Shown: positions 26,740 through 35,735 of the stretch, piece by piece
How the letters are laid out: each line of letters starts with the position of its first letter
How positions within the stretch are numbered: position 1 is the first letter of the stretch
Assembly (NCBI RefSeq): GCF_042651425.1
Contig: NZ_JBHSCW010000006.1
Span: forward strand, 212,784-276,783
Reading direction: 5' to 3'
DNA length: 64,000 nt
Origin: Fodinicurvata halophila
GTDB lineage: Bacteria > Pseudomonadota > Alphaproteobacteria > Kiloniellales > DSM-21159
Program-made: the position numbers and the translations under genes
Notes under the pieces: generated by a model
Told to the model about the DNA's origin: nothing
Seen by the model: only the letters and a program-made list of their open reading frames with translations
Database searches by the model: none

Positions 26740-27753
26740 CTATTCAATTTCGATCTGGGCTCTGTCTTCGCTCTGCGACCTTCTTAGTCGGATCTCAATG
26801 CGTCGCCGCTCCGGGACATCCCCGCTCTCAGTGCCGTCCGCCAGTTCTCCGCTACTATCCACCACCTGCGCACTCGAAATTGGGAGAATCTCATACTCCC
26901 CAAGACGACCGTCGCGGAGTAGATATCGTGCTACATTGGCTGCCCGAGCCATTCCCAATCCCGGATTATCCGCAGCGATAAGTTTTGCATCTGATTCATT
27001 CGAGAGAAACGGGAGCAACGCCTGATCAAGGTTACTTTGGCTCCTGTTGATAGGCTGCTCATCGGTATGTCCAATAACCTCAATGACATCCACGTTAAAT
27101 TCGTTTGCATACCGTTCAATCGCCGGGATGACCGATGAGGATAACCTCTCTTCAAAATCAGCCGTTAGCTCAGCATCCCCCGTTGGAAACCTATAGCCTT
27201 CCGTTTCCTTCAGCATAATGATTGGAGGCCAGTTGTGCCCCTCTGTCTCGGCACGGAGTTCCTCTTCCTTCTCCTCCAGTTCTTCCCTTGCCCTATCTAG
27301 CTCACGTTCCAAATTGGCGAGCCTTTCCTCAAGGACATCTCTTTGATCAATCTCTTCTTGGTACCTTGATACCTGCCTCTCAAGGGATTCTCTCTTCTCA
27401 GCCAGCTTAGTTATCTCCTCTTCCAGTGAGTTCAGATTCTCGATATTGAGAACAAGCTCACTGAAATATTCCGATGCAGAGGTATCCTCTGGACCATACT
27501 CCTCCCAATATCTCACTATCTTGAGTATGGCCTCCCTTTCTTCATCCGTGACCTGATTCTCTTTTATGTCCTCTATTTCTTCTGCCTGAGCTTCTATCGT
27601 GCTCTCATACTCCTCGATCGTTTCCCTGCGGTTCAGGAGTATGGTTGCCAACGCCAGAAGGAGGCAGAACAGCAAGAGAATCACGATTTCCGCCATTGTG
27701 AGACCTAGGACCAGGCCCCGTTTATAAGCCTCATCTTGCTGATGTATTTTCAT
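26740..27753 (-). CDS. OmpA/MotB-like membrane protein, fourth gene of a motor-like operon
   Basis: A 337-residue protein with one membrane segment at about 13-41 carrying an acidic residue at its start (Glu22 in LTMAEIVILLLF), where MotB, ExbD and ZorB have an Asp. Residues about 45-170 form a long coiled coil rich in Glu (ESLERQVSRYQEEI). The C-terminal domain is OmpA-like, a peptidoglycan-binding fold: VIGHTDEQPIN, LGMARAANVARYLL and ERRRIEIRLRR. This is the build of a stator B subunit, anchored in the inner membrane and gripping the cell wall. It follows the MotA/TolQ-like gene by 28 bp. The coiled coil between membrane and OmpA domain is unusually long for MotB. Confidence 0.8.
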   Translation of the reverse strand: MKIHQQDEAYKRGLVLGLTMAEIVILLLFCLLLALATILLNRRETIEEYESTIEAQAEEIEDIKENQVTDEEREAILKIVRYWEEYGPEDTSASEYFSELVLNIENLNSLEEEITKLAEKRESLERQVSRYQEEIDQRDVLEERLANLERELDRAREELEEKEEELRAETEGHNWPPIIMLKETEGYRFPTGDAELTADFEERLSSSVIPAIERYANEFNVDVIEVIGHTDEQPINRSQSNLDQALLPFLSNESDAKLIAADNPGLGMARAANVARYLLRDGRLGEYEILPISSAQVVDSSGELADGTESGDVPERRRIEIRLRRSQSEDRAQIEIE

Positions 27754-27781
27754 GTGTAGATTACTTCTGCCTCATGGCGTG

Positions 27782-28972
27782 TCATCTACGCCCGAGTAAA
27801 CGCTTGAAAGGGCCAGGACGCTTTTCTGCCTCGCGGTGCAATGCCCCTTCGGGTTCGTTTCGAGTGCTGGCCTCTGCTGCCGCCTTTCGCGCACGTTCCA
27901 CTTCGGCCAAACTGTTTACGATCTCTGCACTCGCTCTTTTCGCACGTTCGGCCTCGGCCTCGATGGCACGCCTGTTTTCTCTCAGGTTCTCCAGGTCCTC
28001 CTTGGCTTGGCCAGTGAAAGTCTCATACACTTCTTTCTGGCGTTTCGTCAGTTCCTGCATGGCATCAAAGGTTTGCCTTGAACTCTCCTCAATCTGACTG
28101 CTGAGCGTTTGCCCGAACTGGCTGAGCTGCTCTTCAAGCGCACGTTGGTGCTGCTCTGTTAGATCGGATACCTTGTTCGCTATGTAGTTCTCGGGGATCT
28201 CTATGGATTCCAGGCGGTCCGCAATTTTCTCAACTGCTGTCACTTGTCGCCGTGACGCTGAGTTCAATGCTTTCGCACGCTTGTTATATTCTTCGGATGT
28301 GGCCGCGATATCCTCGGTGACTCTTTTTGATGTCTCCGAAAGTTGCTCCGTTGATTGCCGGAATTCCTCGGTTGATTCCCGTAGAACAGACTGAGCCGAC
28401 TGCCCAACACTCTCCATAGCCTCTTCAACAGATTGGCGCATCGCATGGCTAAAGCTGCTGAATTGAGTTGTAATCGAGGAGAGTTCAGAACGCAGCTTGC
28501 TGCTCGCCTCCACGAGTTCAGACCGCGCTTCTTGTTCTGCATCAATCGGATCTTCGCGCATCTGGTGCATAACCACTCGCAAAGCTACACCAAGGATCGT
28601 CGTGCCAAGGGCGATGCCGAAATTTGAAATGATATGCTCGAGGGCCTCTTCCTCCGAAAAGTAATACAGCGCGACAGCAAGACTTACGAGTGTATATAGA
28701 AAACCAAGATAATAAATATTGTCGCCAATTTGATCAGGTCGTAGGCGAAGCCGTCTACTAAAATGACAAACCACTAAATATAATAGCATTAGAGCGAGAG
28801 GTAATATTATGATATAGATATATTCTATATCATAATATGCCCTAAGAAATATAACACCAGCTGCGCCGATTGCGAAAATTAGAAAGAACGCATACTTATC
28901 AACAAATGATGATTTATTATCTTTAGATTCCTCTTTTGCATTCTTCCTTTGAGTGCCCCTTGAGCGTGCCAT
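27782..28972 (-). CDS. MotA/TolQ/ZorA-like channel protein with long cytoplasmic coiled coil
   Basis: A 396-residue protein with four predicted membrane segments (about 26-45, 49-70, 84-105 and 113-135). The last two carry a MotA/TolQ/ExbB-like pattern: YLGFLYTLVSLAVAL and FGIALGTTILGVALRVVMH, with small and threonine residues that line the proton path in the family. Residues about 145-375 are a long coiled coil full of Glu, Ser and Gln, as in ZorA tails; the C-terminus is basic. With the OmpA/MotB-like protein it should form a proton-driven 5:2-type motor. Its start is 6 bp after the stop of the VWA-like gene. Family match is by motif only and is divergent. Confidence 0.72.
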   Translation of the reverse strand: MARSRGTQRKNAKEESKDNKSSFVDKYAFFLIFAIGAAGVIFLRAYYDIEYIYIIILPLALMLLYLVVCHFSRRLRLRPDQIGDNIYYLGFLYTLVSLAVALYYFSEEEALEHIISNFGIALGTTILGVALRVVMHQMREDPIDAEQEARSELVEASSKLRSELSSITTQFSSFSHAMRQSVEEAMESVGQSAQSVLRESTEEFRQSTEQLSETSKRVTEDIAATSEEYNKRAKALNSASRRQVTAVEKIADRLESIEIPENYIANKVSDLTEQHQRALEEQLSQFGQTLSSQIEESSRQTFDAMQELTKRQKEVYETFTGQAKEDLENLRENRRAIEAEAERAKRASAEIVNSLAEVERARKAAAEASTRNEPEGALHREAEKRPGPFKRLLGRR

Positions 28973-28978
28973 TAAGCC

Positions 28979-29824
28979 TTATCCCTGAACATGCACGAAA
29001 AAGGCAGGATCCCCCGGTTTCGCTCCCTGATTAATAAAGTAATCTTTCCAGAACTCGAGATGTTCCTGCCCTTGAATGTCTCTCTGAGTATCTCTTGGGA
29101 CATAGTATAATGTCACCTCAACACCCTTTAAGTTTGTTCGAATTTCCTTGTAGTAATCTATATTCTTAAACTCTTCGAAATCTCCCGGATCTTCGTAGTG
29201 ACTATACCTTGGCGTATACTGTAGTAGATCCGATATAATCACCAACTTCTTTGGCTTTCCCTCCCAATCATTGTCCGAGAAATTGGTTATACCCACGGAC
29301 TGAACGGACTCAAAAATCGGTGACCAATCTTCCTGACCGGGTTTCAAGAGCTTCTTAAACACCTCATCCAGCCTGGACTGAAACACTTCATTCCAACGCC
29401 TCTCCACGCGTTTGGGGCTGGCTACGAGTTCATTAACATCCTCAGCTCGACCGGGATTGCAAACGAACGCCAATGGCTCCAGAAGGTCCTCCATATCCGT
29501 ACCAAGGCGGTAAACCTTCAGAGCACCTCCAACAGGTGTTTCCTCCTTCACATCTTCCAACTGATTTACGACGAACGCACGCTGACGAGCAGTCAATGGA
29601 TCTGAACCATCCACCATGACCACGGTCAGTGAGTCAGCTCCCGACTCAGGACAGCCTGTTTCTGGATTGAGAGGCTCTCGGGTAAAGTTCTGGTAAGCAA
29701 ACAAACCACCCCCCATAACGGCAATAACCAGTCCACCAATCACGAAGCCGAGAACGTTCTTCTGCCGAACTCGCCGTTGCGATGATCGACTACGTCTTCT
29801 CGATGATGTCCTGCGCCGAGCCAC
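28979..29824 (-). CDS. Membrane-anchored VWA-like protein
   Basis: A 281-residue protein starting at a GTG (29824) with GAGGAG seven to eight bases upstream. A very basic N-terminus (RRRTSSRRRSRSSQRR) precedes one membrane segment at about 24-44; the remaining 235 residues would be periplasmic. They look like a von Willebrand A fold: LTVVMVDGSDPL near residue 67 resembles a metal-site (MIDAS-like) loop, and KLVIISDLLQY is a typical central strand. Cysteines near 58 and 118 may pair. The start overlaps the upstream gene by 35 bp. VWA domains bind proteins through a metal ion, so this could be a scaffold or sensor for the motor pair. Confidence 0.65.
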   Translation of the reverse strand: MARRRTSSRRRSRSSQRRVRQKNVLGFVIGGLVIAVMGGGLFAYQNFTREPLNPETGCPESGADSLTVVMVDGSDPLTARQRAFVVNQLEDVKEETPVGGALKVYRLGTDMEDLLEPLAFVCNPGRAEDVNELVASPKRVERRWNEVFQSRLDEVFKKLLKPGQEDWSPIFESVQSVGITNFSDNDWEGKPKKLVIISDLLQYTPRYSHYEDPGDFEEFKNIDYYKEIRTNLKGVEVTLYYVPRDTQRDIQGQEHLEFWKDYFINQGAKPGDPAFFVHVQG

Positions 29825-31250
29825 TACGGAGCTCCTCTTCCGTCAATTCCTCGATTTTCTTATAAACCGCCACTCCCTCATCATACTTTTGGTGAATTTT
29901 GTCGAGCTCCTCCTCAAGAACAGCGTTCAGCTGTTTTGAAGCATCCTCCAATTTCTGCTGATTCACGCCTGGGGGGTTTGCGGGTATTTCTGCTTGAAGT
30001 GTCCACGCATCCTGAAAATGTGTTGGACTTGGTGTGCTGCGGTATTTTTGATTAGTCTTGCGATAGACACCCAGAAGTTCATTTCCAACACGTTGGAGCG
30101 CAGAAATATGCTCGATATATGACTGATGTAGTCTATTCTGAAAATTTATAATTCTTTCGTACTCTCCGCGATCTTGTTTCCACTGCTCTCTTGTCTCTTC
30201 TAGCCTCTCAATGGCATCCACCTGCACCTCTTCGAGGTCTCCCATACATTCATCCTTCACCTCCGCATAATCCTCCCCTTCCCGTTTGTGTTCCCGCCAA
30301 AGGGGACCGTAGTTTGGGTACAGATCATCAACCGTGAGTCCATCGACCAACGCAAAAATCGAAAACAAAACCCCCACGCCAAACAGCAGCCATGACTTAA
30401 TATCGCTTACCGCAAGTGGATCAGAAAGCAGTCGCGGGATTACCTCGAGATGAGCGACTTCCCAATTTCCCCCGGCAAGCACATCTCTATAATGAGCAAC
30501 AGCCAAATTAAATAATAGTATTCCCGAAAAATATGCTATGCAAAATAATCCACCTATGAGTTTTCTGAATATATTTCTATGGAATAACTGTCGTAAGAAA
30601 AATAACCCTACTATAAATCCTATAGATACATTGACTATAGCGATTATAACTGCCTCGGAAAACCCTCCCAACAATCCAAAAGTATGAGTTTCCCCAAGAA
30701 AAAAACCATTCATAATCGCTTCTATACATAGAAATAATAGTAGAACACCATAATGTAGTATTCTAGATTCTGGATAGTGCGCATTTCGGTTTTCTAATCC
30801 ATTATTACTCCTGAAGTTTTCCAACTCCCTCCTTATACCTATTAAGGAATATCTACTATTAAATAACTTATCCGCTCCACCGCTAAGATTTGCTTGTATT
30901 TTACTTAACGCATCGCGAGAGATTATCTTAATCGAGCTAACAGGTTCTTCCAGATCTATAGATGAAAGGCGATCCGAATATCCCCTCATCTCATCATTGT
31001 ATTTCTCTTTGGACCTATCAAATTCCCTCTCGATTACAGATATGATCTCCCGTTCAACATCATCGTAATTCTCAGCATCCGACGCTGGTTCCTCCACTTC
31101 ACCCCGCTGCTTACCAAGACGCTCCAGGTTTAATTCTCTTTTGAGCTCCTCAGTATCAGGGACCGGAAATGTGCGTGTTGATGGAACATACGTGTGACGA
31201 GGACGCTCGAACCATCCGAACACCCTAGAAAAGAAATTGCGTAAGGACAC
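29790..31250 (-). CDS. Four-TM coiled-coil membrane protein, first gene of the motor-like operon
   Basis: A 486-residue protein starting at GTG 31250. The cytoplasmic N-terminal 160 residues are charged and partly helical; membrane segments lie at about 166-186, 198-219, 231-253 and 286-304; the C-terminal 180 residues are again charged coiled coil (ERLEETREQWKQDRGEYERI). I recognise no family. It overlaps the VWA-like gene by 35 bp, so all four genes (31250 to 26740) are almost certainly cotranscribed. The topology resembles that of an additional channel or sensor subunit in the inner membrane. Confidence 0.7.
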   Translation of the reverse strand: MSLRNFFSRVFGWFERPRHTYVPSTRTFPVPDTEELKRELNLERLGKQRGEVEEPASDAENYDDVEREIISVIEREFDRSKEKYNDEMRGYSDRLSSIDLEEPVSSIKIISRDALSKIQANLSGGADKLFNSRYSLIGIRRELENFRSNNGLENRNAHYPESRILHYGVLLLFLCIEAIMNGFFLGETHTFGLLGGFSEAVIIAIVNVSIGFIVGLFFLRQLFHRNIFRKLIGGLFCIAYFSGILLFNLAVAHYRDVLAGGNWEVAHLEVIPRLLSDPLAVSDIKSWLLFGVGVLFSIFALVDGLTVDDLYPNYGPLWREHKREGEDYAEVKDECMGDLEEVQVDAIERLEETREQWKQDRGEYERIINFQNRLHQSYIEHISALQRVGNELLGVYRKTNQKYRSTPSPTHFQDAWTLQAEIPANPPGVNQQKLEDASKQLNAVLEEELDKIHQKYDEGVAVYKKIEELTEEELRSGSAQDIIEKT

Positions 31251-31759
31251 TAACTACCAACCTTCCCCTAGTTTGCTGCGCCTGGTACTTAGCGGTCACA
31301 TACAGACGCATTATTGGGGCACGTATAAGAAAGTATATTGTATTCTTTAGTGATATTCTGGTTTCGGCATACCCCTAGCCGCACCCCTTAGACCACTTTG
31401 ATTAGCATTTTAGACATCCTTACATCTCGCTTGCAAGGCTGGCTGCCTTTAACGTCTGAATTGCATCAACACTCTAATTGCTACAGACCGCGCACTTCTC
31501 CTGTTCTCAGCAGTAACCATTTAGTGCGAAACAATTTTAAATTGCACTATGTTAACAGCACACCGTATTTTGGTTCTTACCGGAGATGCGTATCTACTGG
31601 TTTTGCTCGTAAGGAAGTGAGTCGCTTAGTGAAAACACTGGCCGAAGTGCTGCGGGAACGATTTGATTGGACCGACCAGGATATCTTTTTTCCTTTAAAT
31701 TAACTTTTATTTATATCGTATAAATTTCCAGGAATTCTCTATTTTTTACTCTCGAGCAC
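31251..31759. other. Intergenic region upstream of the motor-like operon
   Basis: No gene is confidently supported. A plus-strand frame ending at 31703 has a protein-like tail (RLVKTLAEVLRERFDWTDQDI) and may be the decayed C-terminus of a lost gene. The promoter of the minus-strand motor-like operon must be near 31260-31350. Confidence 0.4.
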
Positions 31760-32800
31760 TCAGATTGCCAGCAGGGCGGTAATGACGATTGCAGCGATGA
31801 AAAGCGTTTCGGCTACGATCATGCCGATGGCACGGCCTCCGACTTTCACCATCTCGACCAGTGAGGTCTTGACCCCCAGGGCCGCGATCGCGGTGATGAT
31901 ACACCAGCGAGAGGCCTCGCTGAGCAGGTTCTGAACGCTGGTGGGAATCAACGTCAGGCTGTTGGCGCCCACGATCAGCAGGAAGGCAATCAGGAAGCCG
32001 GGCAACAGGTTTCCGGCCTTGCCGCCGCCGTTGCTATCCGAATTGCGACGTGCTGCGAGGGATATGGTCAGGACCACCGGCACCAGCAGCGCGACACGCA
32101 GCAGCTTAATGATGGTGGCCGTATCACCTGCCTCATCCGAGACGCTGTAGCCTGCCCCCACGACCTGGGCGACGTCATGAATGGTGCCGCCCAGGAAGAC
32201 GCCGATCTGGGTGTCGTCGAAATTAAAAAGTCCGGCAATCACGGGATAGATGATCATGGCGGCCGTGCTGAGCGTGGTCACGCCAATGATGGTGAAGACC
32301 GTATCGCGTTCCTTGCTCTTGTAGTTCGGGAGGACCGATGAGATGGCGGCCGCGGCCGAGGCGCCGCAGATGGCCACCGAACCGGCGGACAGGATCCCGA
32401 AACGGCTGTTAAGCCCCAGTGTCCGGGCGGCGAGGAAGCCGAAACCTATGGTCAGCACGACAGCGGCCGCCACGGCCAGCATGACCTCGCCCCCCAACGC
32501 CAGGATCTGCTCCACCGTGATGCGCGCGCCCAGCAGGGCCACGCCGATACGCAGGATCTGCTTTGCCGTGAAGCCCACGCCCGGCGCAAAGCGGGGTTCA
32601 GCGGAGACGAAATTGAAGGCCATGCCCAGCAAGAGGGCAAAGAGGATCGTCGGCCCGCCGTAGTGATCGGTGATGAAGTGTGCGGCTATGGCAATCAGAA
32701 TACTGAACAGCAGGCCTGGCAGGTGAACTCCGAAGACACTTCTAAATAAGTACTTAGGCCATCCAATTAGATTTTTATAATAATTCACCTCACTTACCAC
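31760..32800 (-). CDS. YeiH/UPF0324-family membrane exporter, probable sulfite/sulfate exporter
   Basis: A 346-residue, ten-or-so-helix membrane protein of the YeiH family (putative sulfate exporter). Family landmarks are LLLGMAFNF, GVGFTAKQILRIGVALLGARIT, GSVAICGASAAAAI and FLGGTIHDVAQVVGAGY. The start is GTG 32800 or a codon soon after, and no strong ribosome site is seen. It ends the sulfonate cluster, 23 bp after the UlaG-like gene. Dissimilation of cysteate releases sulfite, which must leave the cell, so export of sulfite is a good inference. Base composition switches from AT-rich to GC-rich within the gene, near 32735. Confidence 0.85.
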   Translation of the reverse strand: MVSEVNYYKNLIGWPKYLFRSVFGVHLPGLLFSILIAIAAHFITDHYGGPTILFALLLGMAFNFVSAEPRFAPGVGFTAKQILRIGVALLGARITVEQILALGGEVMLAVAAAVVLTIGFGFLAARTLGLNSRFGILSAGSVAICGASAAAAISSVLPNYKSKERDTVFTIIGVTTLSTAAMIIYPVIAGLFNFDDTQIGVFLGGTIHDVAQVVGAGYSVSDEAGDTATIIKLLRVALLVPVVLTISLAARRNSDSNGGGKAGNLLPGFLIAFLLIVGANSLTLIPTSVQNLLSEASRWCIITAIAALGVKTSLVEMVKVGGRAIGMIVAETLFIAAIVITALLAI

Positions 32801-32823
32801 TTTAGGGTATTTAAAAAAATGGA

Positions 32824-33711
32824 TTAAATCATCTCACCACGTCGCCACGATTCTTTATCAAACATTACATTTTCACCAAAATAATGAACGACTGGCCCAA
32901 CGTTTGGTAAAGTATCTCGACTATAACTGACTTTAGCTTCATCAAGCCGCACAACAGTTGACTGCTTCTCAAGCCAATTTTCAGGGGTTAGCAAAGTGCT
33001 ATGTCGCTGAAGTACATCCCAGATATAGTAGTGATGCGGAATAACAACTTTTGGGTTCAAGCGGGCAATAACCGAATCAACTGGCGCATATCCCAAAACA
33101 TGACGGGAATCATCAATCGGAAGGAGTGCAATATCTATATGACCAAGTGCTTGCCAGACTTCCTCAGGAGGATCTGCCCTGTTGTCTCCCCAATGAAGAA
33201 TGCGCAGCCCTCCAGTTTCCACAACAATCAAACAGTTATCCCATGAACGGGGATTATTGGGTGGATTTATGTCAACAGCGTATACCTCTTTCAGGACCTT
33301 GTTATAGTCATAGAAACCACAACTACAATCCGTCGCATGTTTATCAGCAATACCCTGGATAGATACATCAGAGAACTTGTAATCACCGACAAGGCGCTCA
33401 ATTGCAACATCGGTGTCTAATCTATGTAATGCATCATGATCAAAGTGCGCATGTGTGCAAACACCAATGTTAACCCTAACACGAGGAAAATCCTCAAAGT
33501 ACCAATCAAATGTCCTAGAAGGGTGGTTACGCCATGGGTCAATCATTATTGATATCCCAGTTGGCGAATTTATACAAAATGCAGAACTTCCATAATAAGA
33601 AATTCCAACCTCACCAGAATTCTCATCAGGTGAATTATTCTGTAAATCAATCATTCCATTATGATTTGACGGCATCTTCCAAGCATTAGAACCAATGTCA
33701 ATATTACTCAT
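32824..33711 (-). CDS. UlaG-like metallo-beta-lactamase-fold hydrolase
   Basis: The start is taken at ATG 33711 (AGGTGA seven bases upstream) rather than a GTG at 33720; this gives 295 residues. The MBL metal motif THAHFDHDALHR is clear, after GISYYGSSAFCI and IMIDPWRNHP, and a later ILHWGDNRAD and VVIPHHYY provide further metal ligands. The wording is that of the UlaG/L-ascorbate-6-phosphate lactonase-like group. It sits inside the sulfonate operon between the TRAP permease and the exporter genes. Its substrate is not known; a lactone or phosphoester connected with the sulfonate pathway is possible. Confidence 0.82.
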   Translation of the reverse strand: MSNIDIGSNAWKMPSNHNGMIDLQNNSPDENSGEVGISYYGSSAFCINSPTGISIMIDPWRNHPSRTFDWYFEDFPRVRVNIGVCTHAHFDHDALHRLDTDVAIERLVGDYKFSDVSIQGIADKHATDCSCGFYDYNKVLKEVYAVDINPPNNPRSWDNCLIVVETGGLRILHWGDNRADPPEEVWQALGHIDIALLPIDDSRHVLGYAPVDSVIARLNPKVVIPHHYYIWDVLQRHSTLLTPENWLEKQSTVVRLDEAKVSYSRDTLPNVGPVVHYFGENVMFDKESWRRGEMI

Positions 33712-33764
33712 TAATTTCACCTATAATAATATTATATTGCAATTTATACATAATATCAGCTTCT

Positions 33765-35048
33765 TTATTTCATAATTCCCGGTAGATAAGTTGCCAATTC
33801 TGGAAACCCAATCAGAATTGCTATCATAGCAAACATGGCGAACACGAAAGGAACAACACCGATAATAACATCGTGAATAGGCCCTGCTTTACGAATACCC
33901 TGGACCACATAAAGATTCAGACCTATAGGTGGTGTTACTAGGGCCGTTTCAAGTAGTATCATCAAAATAACTCCAAACCAAATCGGATCAAAACCAGCAG
34001 AGAATACTATTGGCGCAATTATTGGAACTGTTGTTATCATTAGTGTCAGTACTTCCATGAAAAAACCCAGCACAACATAAAATAATATTATTGTTATCAA
34101 TAGCTGATACTTGGTTAGATCGAGAGAAACAATGAATTCATTCAACTGGGATGTTAACCCAATACCCGAAAGTACGAAATTTAGAAAATAGGCGGCCATG
34201 ATAACAAGCATGACCATAGCTGTTGTGCGCATGGCTCCCTCGAACGCACTACGAAGCATGCGCAAATTGAGGCGCCCATGACACAAAGCTAAAAACAGCG
34301 CTACAATAACCCCAATTGCAGCGGATTCCGTGGGAGTGGCCCAACCCAAATAAATAGATCCCATGATGGCGAAGAATATCGCAAAGGGTGGGAGAAAATC
34401 CGCTATGACGGAAAACCTTTGCGTCCAAGTGGCCTCTTCCTGCCTACCACCCCAACTGGGCTTTAACGCACAGGCAATAAAAATAGTCAGCATGAACATC
34501 ATCGCTAAAAGTATTCCTGGTATAATACCTGCGATATAAAGCTGAGCGATCGATGTGTTAGTTAGTACGCCATATATAATCATGTTAATAGATGGCGGTA
34601 TAAGAATACCTACAGTACCACCAGCAGCAAGGGTGCCCAAAAAAAGGCGCTCGTTGCAGCCTTGTTTTCTAATCTGAGGCTCAGCGACTGTTCCTATTGT
34701 TGCTGCAGTAGCAATACTTGAACCGGAAGTGGCTGCAAATGCAGCACTGGCAACGATATTCGAATGCATCAACCCGCCAGGTAGCCAGGTTAACCAAATT
34801 CGCATAGCGCCATACATGCGTTCTGCTATACCTGCGCGTAGTAAGATTTCCCCCAACAGAATGAACAAAGGAATTGCTACTAGGATAAAGCTAGTAGAAC
34901 TAGTCCAGGTAATCTCCGCTATCACCTTATGCAGGGGCATCATAGAGAATTGCCAGTTGAGAGCGAACCCCATCACAACAAGTGTGGCGGCCACTGGAAT
35001 AGCTAACGCCAGTAGAACGACAAGTAGGATAAGAGTATAAAGGAGCAT
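33765..35048 (-). CDS. dctM: TRAP transporter large permease subunit (DctM)
   Basis: A 427-residue protein with about twelve hydrophobic segments, the usual size for DctM. Landmarks include SSTSFILVAIPLFILLGEIL, AATSGSSIATAATIGTVAEP, GGTVGILIPPSINMIIYG and VTPPIGLNLYVVQGI. DctM is the ion-coupled channel of the TRAP uptake system in the inner membrane. It starts 6 bp after the dctQ stop, so translation is coupled, and acts with the binding protein at 35736-36809. In this context the cargo is likely a sulfonate such as cysteate. Confidence 0.92.
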   Translation of the reverse strand: MLLYTLILLVVLLALAIPVAATLVVMGFALNWQFSMMPLHKVIAEITWTSSTSFILVAIPLFILLGEILLRAGIAERMYGAMRIWLTWLPGGLMHSNIVASAAFAATSGSSIATAATIGTVAEPQIRKQGCNERLFLGTLAAGGTVGILIPPSINMIIYGVLTNTSIAQLYIAGIIPGILLAMMFMLTIFIACALKPSWGGRQEEATWTQRFSVIADFLPPFAIFFAIMGSIYLGWATPTESAAIGVIVALFLALCHGRLNLRMLRSAFEGAMRTTAMVMLVIMAAYFLNFVLSGIGLTSQLNEFIVSLDLTKYQLLITIILFYVVLGFFMEVLTLMITTVPIIAPIVFSAGFDPIWFGVILMILLETALVTPPIGLNLYVVQGIRKAGPIHDVIIGVVPFVFAMFAMIAILIGFPELATYLPGIMK

Positions 35049-35054
35049 AACCTA

Positions 35055-35681
35055 TTATCGCCCTGAATAACTTTGTTGTTTGTTTACGGTGATCTCGTCA
35101 ATCTCATCGTGCAGTTCACTGCTTACTGATCGTGTTCCCGCCAAGCGATTCACCTGCTCCACATCTCCGGCAGCAAAAAGGACTAAAACTCTTAGAAGCA
35201 AAACAACAGTGGTAAGAGCAAAGAAAATTAAGCCAATAAACCAAATACCCTGTGGAATCCATAATGGCATTGCCATTGCAGTATTAGATACTTTTCCAAG
35301 TTCCCATGAATTAGTAAGCATGTGATACGCGTACCATGTTAATGATAAAGGAAACACTGATAGCGCAAAAAGACCTATTATATCCAGTATGGCTTTCAGT
35401 TTATTGGGAAGTATCATGTAAAGAGCATCAACTCGTATGTGTCCACGTTCGAGTAGAGTAAATGATATAGACCATGACGTTGTTATGGCTAATGCATATC
35501 CCGCTAGTTCATCAGCTGCGATAATATGATAACTAAATGCCTTACGTGAAATAACTTCAGCGGTGATTAAAATAGCAATGATCAGCATTACGCTTCCGCT
35601 GCACCAAACACCGGCGCGCGCTATTGTACGGATAAGATTGATTATTTTTTCCAATTGCATGCTCTTTAACACCATGTGCAT
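35055..35681 (-). CDS. dctQ: TRAP transporter small permease subunit (DctQ)
   Basis: Up to 208 residues with four membrane segments, typical of DctQ; RGHIRVDALYMILP after TSWSISFTLLE is the conserved central region. The first ATG (35681) lacks a ribosome site; ATG codons at residues 3 and 8 (35675, 35660) are alternatives, the last preceded by AAAGAG. DctQ links binding protein and DctM. The gene lies between dctP (54 bp) and dctM (6 bp). Confidence 0.88.
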   Translation of the reverse strand: MHMVLKSMQLEKIINLIRTIARAGVWCSGSVMLIIAILITAEVISRKAFSYHIIAADELAGYALAITTSWSISFTLLERGHIRVDALYMILPNKLKAILDIIGLFALSVFPLSLTWYAYHMLTNSWELGKVSNTAMAMPLWIPQGIWFIGLIFFALTTVVLLLRVLVLFAAGDVEQVNRLAGTRSVSSELHDEIDEITVNKQQSYSGR

Positions 35682-35735
35682 AGTCGCAAGCTAGGCACGC
35701 TCGTTAGGCGAGCCCAGCTTGCACTATGGCTTCTC

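Noticed and set aside
26740..28972. Classical Zorya system
   Set aside because: The motor-like pair resembles ZorA/ZorB, but the partners are a VWA-like and a 4-TM protein; no ZorC, ZorD helicase or ZorE nuclease is next to them.
31398..31703. 101-residue plus-strand frame
   Set aside because: Only the last 30 residues look protein-like; no start or ribosome site. Noted as a possible decayed C-terminus, not as a gene.
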